The notes under the pieces: generated by a model
Database searches by the model: none
What the model was told of the DNA's origin: nothing
The model's input: the letters and a program-made list of their open reading frames with translations, nothing else
Part shown: positions 6,319 to 11,904 of the stretch, piece after piece
How positions within the stretch are numbered: position 1 is the first letter of the stretch
Layout: each line of letters opens with the position of its first letter
Program-made: the position numbers and the translations under genes
Assembly: GCA_017386965.1 (NCBI GenBank)
Contig: JAFOGE010000022.1
Span: 1-15,632, forward strand
Direction: 5' to 3'
Length of the DNA: 15,632 bases
Source: Clostridia bacterium
GTDB taxonomy: Bacteria; Bacillota; Clostridia; Oscillospirales; CAG-272

Positions 6319-8011
6319 GATCACCGTCCAAGGATTCTCAACCTTTTCCATCCCCCGGATGGAGAAGATGAAGGCCGATCTCGGCATCTCCATGCCGCTC
6401 CCCTTGCTCCGCCGTTGTGCTGCGTACTATGCGCATTTGAAGCGGGATCCTTACGCAGAGGAGCTACGGATGCTGGATCTGTTTTCGCAGGAGGCTTCCC
6501 GCACCACCAACGCCTCCCTTCTGACCTACTTCTCCTCGGAGGATGAAGCAGTCGCAGGCACCTATGCGGATTTTTTGAGGAAACGAAAAATGCTTTTGCC
6601 AAGTAGCACGACACCCCCGATGCTATTTGACATTCCCAAAACAGCCTCCGCCTATCTCGATCGCATCGGTCGTCGTCCGTCCTACCCCTCAGCACCGCTT
6701 CTTCATCAGGTTGCCCCCGACGTCTGCGCGGCCATGGAAAACAGCCCTGCACTTCTCGCCTTAGAAGGCGGAACGCCTCTGCTTCGCGTACAACGCCCAT
6801 CCAAGCGCACCCCTGCGAAAAACGATCGTTTTCTCCTGCTCTCCCCCAACGCCTCCCAAGCCGAGCTTCAAGCCGCGCTCGGAAGCCTTCTTGACCGTGA
6901 GGAGATTGCCGATCGGATCCTGGCAAGCGCCACCGTTGGCAAGCACGGGCTCCTTTACGAGATCCTTTGCCTGACCGACAGTGCTTGGCTCGATCTTACA
7001 CGTCTCTCCCGCGTAAACGAGCCTGTTCCGTTCTCTCTTGCCGTCAGCGGATACAAGGGATCGTGTATTCTCCGCGTGTCCGCAGAGGATACACAAGAGA
7101 TCCTTTCGGCGATCCGTGCGCTCTCCATTCCCGCCTGCGAATTCGGAATTGTGACTGCAGATCGAAGGATCCGCCTCTCCAACGGCGTTTCAAGGGATCT
7201 GCTCCTGGATACAGCCTTCCTCGTTTCCTTGCTCGGAAGAATGCCGATGTCTGCGATCCTGCCCCGTGAAAATCCGCAGAAGGTACAAGGGATCGCGCAT
7301 ACCGTTCGCGTGGACAAATACGGTTCGTGTCCTCAAAACGACACGCAATCGCTTGATTCGGTTTCGTTTGGCGGACACATCCTGACGGGTGCCTATGCCA
7401 CACCGCACGCATCCCCCTTCCTGGAAGGGCTTTACACCGCGCTTGCCCCGATCTGCAGGCTTGCGGCCTGCGGATGCGACCTGACCGAGCAAAGCCTTCA
7501 GGTGTCCTTTACTCTCCCCGAAACGCCGGCCCAAAGCGCAGACTACGCCGTTGCTGCGGCAATGCTTCTCGGTCTGTACCGCGTCATGGTCGAATGCGCG
7601 ATTCCCACGCGCCGTCTTTCCCGGACGGGCGGAAGCACTCCCGACCTCCTGGTTGTCGCGGATGCTTGCGGAGAGAACTGCCCAAACCGTTTTGTTACGG
7701 AAGGAAGCCATGTTTTCCTCTGGACACCTCAAATGGCAAGGAACGGCCTCCCGGACTTTGCTGCGCTTCGCATGGATCTCACAAGGATCGCAGATCTTCG
7801 CCGCAAGGGTGTCCTCCGCAGTGCGCATCTGCTCTGCAACGAATCCCTGACCGATGCACTTGCTTTCATGACAACAGGTGAACTATCCTGCAAGATCAAA
7901 AACACCGCGATCATTGGGGATGCTCCTAATCGGCCGGCCCTTCTCCTGGAAACCGACGGACGCATTCCCGCAACGCTGATCGGAAGGGTCATCTCCGTTG
8001 GCAGACCGTAA
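6308..8011 (+). CDS. Divergent PurL-like protein lacking catalytic motifs (probable pseudoenzyme)
   Basis: 567 aa, ATG at 6308-6310 with AAGGAG at 9 nt, overlapping the mtaB end by 11 nt. No standard name is recognised. By eye the protein keeps the order of several landmarks of long-form PurL (FGAM synthase): GISMPLPLLRRCAAYYAHLKRDP (26-48) resembles the PurL segment before the catalytic motif. DLFSQEASRTTN (57-68) then occupies the place of PurL DTYWSDHCRHTT, with both His replaced (Ala63, Thr66). ATVGKHGLL (208-216) stands where NDFGAGGVS is expected. SPFLEGLYTALAPICRLAACG (369-389) resembles SPYHGAIYAVVESVAKLVAAG, and GLPDFAALRMDLTRI (480-494) resembles the late PurL domain. The N-terminal PurS-like domain, the ETHNHPT-containing ATP domain and the C-terminal glutaminase are absent; long-form PurL is about 1240 aa. 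Homology is inferred from memory of the family, without a search. The intact frame suggests a retained, non-catalytic role. Confidence 0.65.
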   Translation: MKFKITVQGFSTFSIPRMEKMKADLGISMPLPLLRRCAAYYAHLKRDPYAEELRMLDLFSQEASRTTNASLLTYFSSEDEAVAGTYADFLRKRKMLLPSSTTPPMLFDIPKTASAYLDRIGRRPSYPSAPLLHQVAPDVCAAMENSPALLALEGGTPLLRVQRPSKRTPAKNDRFLLLSPNASQAELQAALGSLLDREEIADRILASATVGKHGLLYEILCLTDSAWLDLTRLSRVNEPVPFSLAVSGYKGSCILRVSAEDTQEILSAIRALSIPACEFGIVTADRRIRLSNGVSRDLLLDTAFLVSLLGRMPMSAILPRENPQKVQGIAHTVRVDKYGSCPQNDTQSLDSVSFGGHILTGAYATPHASPFLEGLYTALAPICRLAACGCDLTEQSLQVSFTLPETPAQSADYAVAAAMLLGLYRVMVECAIPTRRLSRTGGSTPDLLVVADACGENCPNRFVTEGSHVFLWTPQMARNGLPDFAALRMDLTRIADLRRKGVLRSAHLLCNESLTDALAFMTTGELSCKIKNTAIIGDAPNRPALLLETDGRIPATLIGRVISVGRP

Positions 8012-8029
8012 CGGCAGACCAATTTCTTC

Positions 8030-8049
8030 TCCGAAAACCGTTTTTCGGA
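8030..8049 (+). terminator. Possible weak terminator hairpin after the PurL-like gene
   Basis: TCCGAAAA (8030-8037) pairs with TTTTCGGA (8042-8049) around the loop CCGT, 18 bp after the stop codon. What follows is AAAAAATTTT rather than a clean T-tract, so termination would be inefficient. The right arm can instead pair with 8074-8083, giving a competing structure. Confidence 0.4.
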
Positions 8050-8091
8050 AAAAATTTTGAATAAAATCTGCACTTTTTCCGAATAAAGAGC

Positions 8092-8117
8092 AAAAAAGAA
8101 GAAAAAAATTCAAAAAA
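8092..8117 (+). promoter_or_regulatory. Phased A-tracts, candidate UP element of rpmB
   Basis: Runs of 6, 7 and 6 A begin at 8092, 8102 and 8112, exactly one helical turn apart, and end 4 bp before the -35 hexamer. This is the position where the alpha subunit C-terminal domains of RNA polymerase bind, and phased A-tracts are known to curve DNA. Strong expression of a ribosomal protein gene would fit. Confidence 0.6.
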
Positions 8118-8121
8118 GCTC

Positions 8122-8150
8122 TTGCATTTTTTGAAAAGGTATGGTATAAT
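8122..8150 (+). promoter_or_regulatory. Sigma-A promoter of rpmB
   Basis: -35 TTGCAT (8122-8127) and -10 TATAAT (8145-8150) are separated by 17 bp, with an extended TGG just before the -10. The predicted start near 8157 gives a leader of roughly 68 nt. Confidence 0.85.
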
Positions 8151-8173
8151 ACCTCTTGTTGTAAAGAAAATTG

Positions 8174-8196
8174 TGCCGTTCCGCTTTCGGTCGGCA
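8174..8196 (+). promoter_or_regulatory. Hairpin in the rpmB mRNA leader
   Basis: TGCCG (8174-8178) pairs with CGGCA (8192-8196); inside, CCG pairs with CGG across a small internal loop and a CTTT loop. A run of six T (8205-8210) follows 8 nt later, directly before AGGAGG. It could be a leader structure for autoregulation or attenuation; no known leader family is recognised. Confidence 0.4.
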
Positions 8197-8224
8197 AAGG
8201 TTAGTTTTTTAGGAGGTGTCAAAA

Positions 8225-8395
8225 ATGGCAAAATGTTGCATCTGTGGAAAAGGCGTTGTTTTCGGTCAGAATGTTTCTCACTCTCACCGTAAGACCAACA
8301 GAACCTGGAAGCCGAATATTCGCAAAGTGAAACTGGAAGGCAGCAAAGCAATCTATGTTTGTTCTCGTTGCCTGCGCACTATGAAGAAAGCATAA
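8225..8395 (+). CDS. rpmB: 50S ribosomal protein L28, zinc-ribbon form
   Basis: Structural protein of the large ribosomal subunit. 56 aa, short for the family (about 62 in B. subtilis) but complete. Basic throughout, with the L28 core RKTNRTWKPNIRKVKL (22-37). It is the Cys-containing (C+) form: Cys4-x-x-Cys7 near the N-terminus and Cys46-x-x-Cys49 (VCSRCL) near the end should bind one Zn2+. Some bacteria also carry a Cys-free paralogue for zinc limitation; none is visible here. AGGAGG sits 8 nt before the ATG. It is monocistronic by appearance, with its own promoter and a strong terminator. Confidence 0.97.
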   Translation: MAKCCICGKGVVFGQNVSHSHRKTNRTWKPNIRKVKLEGSKAIYVCSRCLRTMKKA

Positions 8396-8418
8396 TTGCA
8401 GTTCCTGCAATCAAGAAT

Positions 8419-8449
8419 AATGGCAGACACGGCGTGTCTGCCATTTTTT
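8419..8449 (+). terminator. Strong intrinsic terminator of rpmB
   Basis: Perfect 12-bp stem AATGGCAGACAC (8419-8430) and GTGTCTGCCATT (8434-8445) with loop GGC, followed by a T-run to 8449. A smaller perfect hairpin TTGCAG/CTGCAA (8396-8410) directly after the stop codon precedes it. Confidence 0.92.
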
Positions 8450-8491
8450 CTTCCCTTTTGGTTTCACTATTTTAAAACAAGGAGGTTCCCC

Positions 8492-8713
8492 ATGGAACAA
8501 GCAAAAATTGACCGCATTAACGAGCTTGCAAGAAAATCCAAGGAGCAGGAGCTCACTCCGGAGGAGAAGGAGGAGCAAATGGCTCTGCGCGAGGAGTATA
8601 TCAAAGAATTTCGCGCGAGCTTCCGAGGAATTCTTTCCAACACCGTCGTCCAGTACCCGGACGGCTCAAAGAAGTCGTTGGAAGCCTTGAAAAACGAGAA
8701 AAAAGAGGGCTGA
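8492..8713 (+). CDS. UPF0291 (DUF896) family small protein
   Basis: 73 aa, highly charged, soluble, of unknown function. The family pattern is clear: KIDRINELARKSKEQELTPEEKEEQ (5-29), then LREEYIKEFRASFRGIL (32-48), then NTVVQYPDG (50-58), then a Lys/Glu-rich tail. The helical N-terminal half is predicted to form a helical hairpin. The B. subtilis member YnzC lies in the SOS-regulated yneA operon; no LexA site or neighbouring SOS gene is seen here, so that role should not be transferred. ATG at 8492 follows AGGAGG at 6 nt. It lies just downstream of the rpmB terminator, and I see no clear promoter in the 42-bp gap, so it may depend on readthrough. Confidence 0.93.
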   Translation: MEQAKIDRINELARKSKEQELTPEEKEEQMALREEYIKEFRASFRGILSNTVVQYPDGSKKSLEALKNEKKEG

Positions 8714-8727
8714 TTTCCATAAAAGCC

Positions 8728-8756
8728 TTTACAAAAATTGAGATCTGTGCTATACT
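8728..8756 (+). promoter_or_regulatory. Sigma-A promoter of the tsaE operon
   Basis: -35 TTTACA (8728-8733) and -10 TATACT (8751-8756) have a 17-bp spacer. An inverted repeat CTATAC (8750-8755) / GTATAG (8764-8769) covers the -10 and the likely start site. The leader is about 40 nt. Confidence 0.78.
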
Positions 8757-8803
8757 AATATTTGTATAGATGTATATAAAATAAATTTTCGGAGGATTTT
8801 GCC

Positions 8804-9265
8804 TTGCTCCTTCATGAAACAATACAGACCTCCGATGCCGGGGAAACGGAGGCTTGCGGCGCACGCCTTGCACAACGCATGCTGCAAAATACCGCCCTTC
8901 CCTCTTTTGTCGCCCTCTACGGAGATCTCGGCGTAGGAAAGACGGCGTTTGTTCGCGGATTTGCTTCGGTCTTCTCTCCCGGCGCCGCCGTGCGCTCCCC
9001 AACCTTCTCCCTCGTGCATGAGTACAGAGGGAATCCGCGGAATCTTTTTCACTTTGATATGTATCGCATTGACTCCGAGGAGGATCTGCTTTCCATCGGC
9101 TTCTATGACTATTGGGAACGCAACGGAATCTGCCTTGTGGAGTGGAGCGAAAAGATCCCTTACGCACTTCCGGAGGAGCGCATCCGCGTATTGATCGAGA
9201 AGGATGATCCTTCCCATCCCGAGAGCCGTCGGATCACGCTGGAGCAGATTTGCGAGGAGGTATAA
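8804..9265 (+). CDS. tsaE: tRNA t6A biosynthesis ATPase TsaE
   Basis: ATPase that works with TsaB and TsaD to transfer threonylcarbamoyl to A37 of ANN-decoding tRNAs. 153 aa, normal length. The P-loop is GDLGVGKT (40-47), preceded by VALY. Then come SPTFSLVHEY (65-74), HFDMYRID (83-90) and VEWSEKIPYALP (112-123), all typical of the YjeE/TsaE family. The start is TTG at 8804-8806 with GGAGG at 8 nt; the nearby ATG at 8814 is in another frame. It is the first gene of the probable operon. Its last codons contain the ribosome binding site of tsaB. Confidence 0.96.
   Translation: MLLHETIQTSDAGETEACGARLAQRMLQNTALPSFVALYGDLGVGKTAFVRGFASVFSPGAAVRSPTFSLVHEYRGNPRNLFHFDMYRIDSEEDLLSIGFYDYWERNGICLVEWSEKIPYALPEERIRVLIEKDDPSHPESRRITLEQICEEV
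9254..9260 (+). promoter_or_regulatory. RBS inside tsaE that decides the tsaB start
   Basis: GAGGAGG lies in the last codons of tsaE, 9 nt before TTG at 9270-9272. No ATG or GTG stands in the right frame at a sensible distance, so tsaB is best started at this TTG. Confidence 0.75.
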
Positions 9266-9269
9266 AGCA

Positions 9270-9974
9270 TTGAAGATTCTTGCGATTGACAGCACCGCAA
9301 CGGTCGCATCCGTTTCGCTCTGCGAGGATGACCGTCTGCTGGGTGAGTACACCATTCAAAACGGAAACACACACAGTGAAACCCTGCTCCCGATGGTAGA
9401 ATCCGTCCTTGGATTCTTCGGTCTTTCCCCAAGGGATATTGACCTGTTTGCGGCCGCCGTCGGCCCCGGCTCCTTTACCGGTGTCCGCATTGGGGCGGCA
9501 ACGATTAAGGGACTGGCCTTTGGCATGGGAAAGCCCTGCATCGGTGTTTCCACTCTGGAAGCATTGGCGGAAAATCTCACCGTCACGGACGGTCTTGTCT
9601 GCCCCGTGATGAACGCGAGAAGAAAGCAGGTATATACCGCGCTTTTCCGTTTCAAGGACGGCGTCGGCGAGCGTCTTCTGCCGGATAGCGCTATGGCAAT
9701 CAGCGAGCTGGATTCCCTGCTTGCCGAATACGATGAGCCCGTCCGCCTTTGCGGCGACGGATATACCGTGACCGAGCCTTATCTTACCGTCCATACCGTC
9801 AACGTTCCCGATCGGCTTCGTCATCAGAGTGCTTATTCGGTGGCACAGATCGCGCGAAAGGCCTATCTTGCAGGTGTCCGTACAACGGACGCGGAGATGG
9901 TCGCCGTGTATCTGCGTCCCTCACAGGCAGAAAGAGAACGTCAGGAACGTTTGCAGAACAATACGCAATCCTAA
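9270..9974 (+). CDS. tsaB: tRNA t6A biosynthesis protein TsaB
   Basis: Non-catalytic ASKHA-fold partner of TsaD in the threonylcarbamoyl transfer complex. 234 aa from a TTG start, 4 nt after the tsaE stop. It begins KILAIDSTATVASVSL (2-17) and carries the family signature AVGPGSFTGVRIGAATIKGL (63-82), followed by GVSTLEALA. The last ~25 residues are charged. tsaE and tsaB are classically followed by rimI and tsaD, but here rpiB follows; tsaD and the TsaC-type enzyme must be elsewhere. Translation is probably coupled to tsaE. Confidence 0.95.
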   Translation: MKILAIDSTATVASVSLCEDDRLLGEYTIQNGNTHSETLLPMVESVLGFFGLSPRDIDLFAAAVGPGSFTGVRIGAATIKGLAFGMGKPCIGVSTLEALAENLTVTDGLVCPVMNARRKQVYTALFRFKDGVGERLLPDSAMAISELDSLLAEYDEPVRLCGDGYTVTEPYLTVHTVNVPDRLRHQSAYSVAQIARKAYLAGVRTTDAEMVAVYLRPSQAERERQERLQNNTQS

Positions 9975-9994
9975 CCGAACGAGGTAACCAAATA

Positions 9995-10450
9995 ATGAAA
10001 GCAAAAATTCTTTCGATCGGCTGCGACCATGCAGCATACAATCTCAAGCAAAAGCTGATCCCCTACCTTCAGGAAAAGGGATGGGAGATCATCGACGTTG
10101 GAACGGATTCTCCCGAGAGCTGCGACTACCCCGTGTTTGCAAATCGCGTATGTGAAAACATTCAGAATGGCGTTTGCGACCTTGGAATCCTCATTTGCGG
10201 CACCGGCATCGGAATGTCCATGGCCGCAAACAAGCATCACGGCATCCGCGCCGCTGTTTGCTCGGACACCTTCAGTGCAAGAGCCACCCGACTCCACAAC
10301 AATGCCAACGTCCTCTGCTTCGGAGAGCGTGTCGTGGGCTACGGACTGGCCTGCGAGCTGCTCGATGCCTTTCTTGACACCGCCTTTGAGGGCGGCAAGC
10401 ATCAGAAGCGCATTGATCTGTTGACCGAAATCGAGCAAAAGCAGATTTGA
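9995..10450 (+). CDS. rpiB: Ribose-5-phosphate isomerase B / RpiB-LacAB family sugar isomerase
   Basis: Aldose-ketose isomerase expected to interconvert ribulose 5-phosphate and ribose 5-phosphate in the pentose phosphate pathway. 151 aa, family length. Visible: IGCDHAAYNLK with Asp11-His12; DYPVFA (44-49); catalytic Cys68 in GILICGTGIGMSMAANK; His101 in RLHNNANVLCFGERVVG. ATG at 9995 with GAGG about 11 nt upstream, 20 bp after tsaB. Its presence with rpe further downstream supports a pentose phosphate role. Allose 6-phosphate or galactose 6-phosphate activity, known for relatives, is less likely without sugar-uptake genes nearby. Confidence 0.92.
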   Translation: MKAKILSIGCDHAAYNLKQKLIPYLQEKGWEIIDVGTDSPESCDYPVFANRVCENIQNGVCDLGILICGTGIGMSMAANKHHGIRAAVCSDTFSARATRLHNNANVLCFGERVVGYGLACELLDAFLDTAFEGGKHQKRIDLLTEIEQKQI

Positions 10451-10493
10451 TTCCCCATAGTACGCCGACTTTGTATGAAAGGAAGCCCGCTTT

Positions 10494-11246
10494 ATGAAGA
10501 AAAAAGCATTGGATCTTGCAAAAGCGCTTTATGATGAAGCCGTTACCCATAAAACGGCCGCCATTCTTCTGGCCGCAGGAAACTCGACCCGAATGGGCAA
10601 GGGACGGAATAAGCAGGCAGAATGCCTCAACGGCATGCCGGTTTTGGCACATACCCTGCTTGCTTATCAGCGTTGCCCTTTGATTACCTCCATTGTGGTG
10701 GTTACCCGTCCGCAGGATTTTGACTTTGTTTTGTCGCTCGCAAAGGAGTACGGGATCAAAAAGCTGCGTCATATCGTAGCAGGCGGACAAACGCGCCAGG
10801 AATCCGCCTCCAAGGGGCTGGCAAAGCTGGATGCCTCCATCCGTTACGTTGCGATCGCAGACGGTGCGCGTTGCCTTGTAACCCCTCTGCAGATCACACG
10901 TGTCTGCTTGAAGGCATACCGTAAAAAAGCGGCCTCTGCGGCACATCTTGTGAGCGATACCGTCAAGCGTGCGAATGCGCTCGGTGTTGTAAAGGAAACC
11001 GTGGACCGCACCGGACTCTGGCAGGTGCAAACGCCTCAGGTTTTTCATACCTCCCTCTATCAAGCTGCAGTGTATCGCGCCGAAGCGGATGGATTTGAGG
11101 TCACCGATGACAACTCCCTGATCGAGCATCTCGGCTATCAAGTTCACCTTGTTGAATGCGGAGCCTCCAACATCAAAATCACGACCCCCGAGGATCTTGC
11201 TCTTGCAGAGGCGATCCTGCGCTATCGCGAGGAGAAAAAGATATGA
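10494..11246 (+). CDS. ispD: 2-C-methyl-D-erythritol 4-phosphate cytidylyltransferase
   Basis: Third enzyme of the MEP isoprenoid pathway: MEP plus CTP gives CDP-methylerythritol. 250 aa with an N-terminal extension of about 20 residues before the nucleotide-binding motif AAILLAAGNSTRMGKGRNKQ (22-41; Arg33 and Lys40 match catalytic residues). Also seen: SDTVKRA (154-160), WQVQTPQVF (176-184), VTDDNSLIEHLG (203-214) and NIKITTPEDL with Lys228. The usual DAARPL motif reads DGARCL (123-128), a mild deviation that keeps Asp and Arg. The start is ATG with AAAGGA about 10 nt upstream; no better start lies nearer the core. Its stop overlaps the ispF start as ATGA. Confidence 0.94.
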   Translation: MKKKALDLAKALYDEAVTHKTAAILLAAGNSTRMGKGRNKQAECLNGMPVLAHTLLAYQRCPLITSIVVVTRPQDFDFVLSLAKEYGIKKLRHIVAGGQTRQESASKGLAKLDASIRYVAIADGARCLVTPLQITRVCLKAYRKKAASAAHLVSDTVKRANALGVVKETVDRTGLWQVQTPQVFHTSLYQAAVYRAEADGFEVTDDNSLIEHLGYQVHLVECGASNIKITTPEDLALAEAILRYREEKKI

Positions 11247-11731
11247 TTACAGATATGCGTATCGGACACGGCTACGACGTCCATCGCTTGACCGAAGGAC
11301 GAAAGCTCATTCTGGGCGGCGTAGAAATCCCACACGAAAAGGGACTCCTTGGGCACTCGGATGCAGACGTACTGACCCATGCTATTATGGATGCAATGCT
11401 CGGCGCTCTTGCGCTCGGTGATATTGGAAAGCACTTCCCCGACACCGATCCGCGCTATAAGGGCGCAGATAGCATGAAGCTGGCAGAGGCCGTTTTCGGT
11501 CTTGTCCGTGATGCAGGCTGGAGGATCGGCAACCTGGATGCGACCGTGATCGCGCAAGCACCCAAGCTCGCACCTCACATTCCACAGATGCGCAAAAATT
11601 TTGCGCTCCTTTTTGGAATCGACGAGGATCGAATCAACATCAAAGCGACCACCGAGGAGCATCTCGGCTTTACGGGCGAAAAGCTTGGCATATCCGCACA
11701 TGCAGTCTGCCTCCTTGTGCAGACCGCTTAA
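11243..11731 (+). CDS. ispF: 2-C-methyl-D-erythritol 2,4-cyclodiphosphate synthase
   Basis: Fifth MEP-pathway enzyme, a trimer that cyclises CDP-ME 2-phosphate to MEcPP with release of CMP. 162 aa, standard length. Zn2+ ligands Asp12 and His14 (IGHGYDVHRL) and His46 (DVLTHAIMD) are present. GDIGKHFPDTDP and the C-terminal NIKATTEEHLGFTGEKLGI are canonical. ATG at 11243 overlaps the ispD stop by 4 nt, with AGGAG 8 nt upstream. ispE, which acts between IspD and IspF, is not in the window. Confidence 0.98.
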   Translation: MITDMRIGHGYDVHRLTEGRKLILGGVEIPHEKGLLGHSDADVLTHAIMDAMLGALALGDIGKHFPDTDPRYKGADSMKLAEAVFGLVRDAGWRIGNLDATVIAQAPKLAPHIPQMRKNFALLFGIDEDRINIKATTEEHLGFTGEKLGISAHAVCLLVQTA

Positions 11732-11904
11732 ATCTATCAAAAGCGTCGGCAAAAACGGACTTCTTCCTTACGAACCTCCTGTTTCTTTGACTTCTCTTCC
11801 GTACCCACGACGCATGCTCTACCAAAAGGATATGTTCCATCCGTACGGTTTGACAGTATTCCCCATCTTTCGCCAACACCGCGTTGTGCGGGAAAGGACA
11901 TGGT
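11732..11904 (+). other. 173-bp gap before rpe, no clear promoter or terminator
   Basis: No T-rich terminator follows ispF. A TTGACA occurs around 11850 but has no -10 at 17 bp, so rpe may be read through from ispF. Near its end, CCAT and CTTTC can pair with GAAAG and ATGG around the rpe ribosome binding site, with a small CCGC/GCGG hairpin between them. No small protein is credible here; the open frames are shadows extending from neighbouring genes. Confidence 0.5.

Larger units (their letters stand above)
8012..8224 (+). other. AT-rich intergenic region with alternative hairpins and phased A-tracts
   Basis: A 213-bp gap without a credible ORF. It holds a hairpin and an overlapping second inverted repeat (8030-8083), an inverted repeat AAGAGC/GCTCTT (8086-8091 and 8118-8123), three A-tracts spaced at 10 bp (8092-8117), the rpmB promoter (8122-8150) and the rpmB leader hairpin (8174-8196). 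Each is annotated or discussed separately. Confidence 0.7.

Noticed and set aside
8396..8410. Perfect hairpin TTGCAG-TTC-CTGCAA right after the rpmB stop
   Set aside because: It has no T-tract and is superseded by the much stronger terminator at 8419-8449, so it is mentioned only within that entry.
11845..11880. TTGACA upstream of rpe as a -35 element
   Set aside because: No -10-like hexamer lies 15-19 bp downstream.
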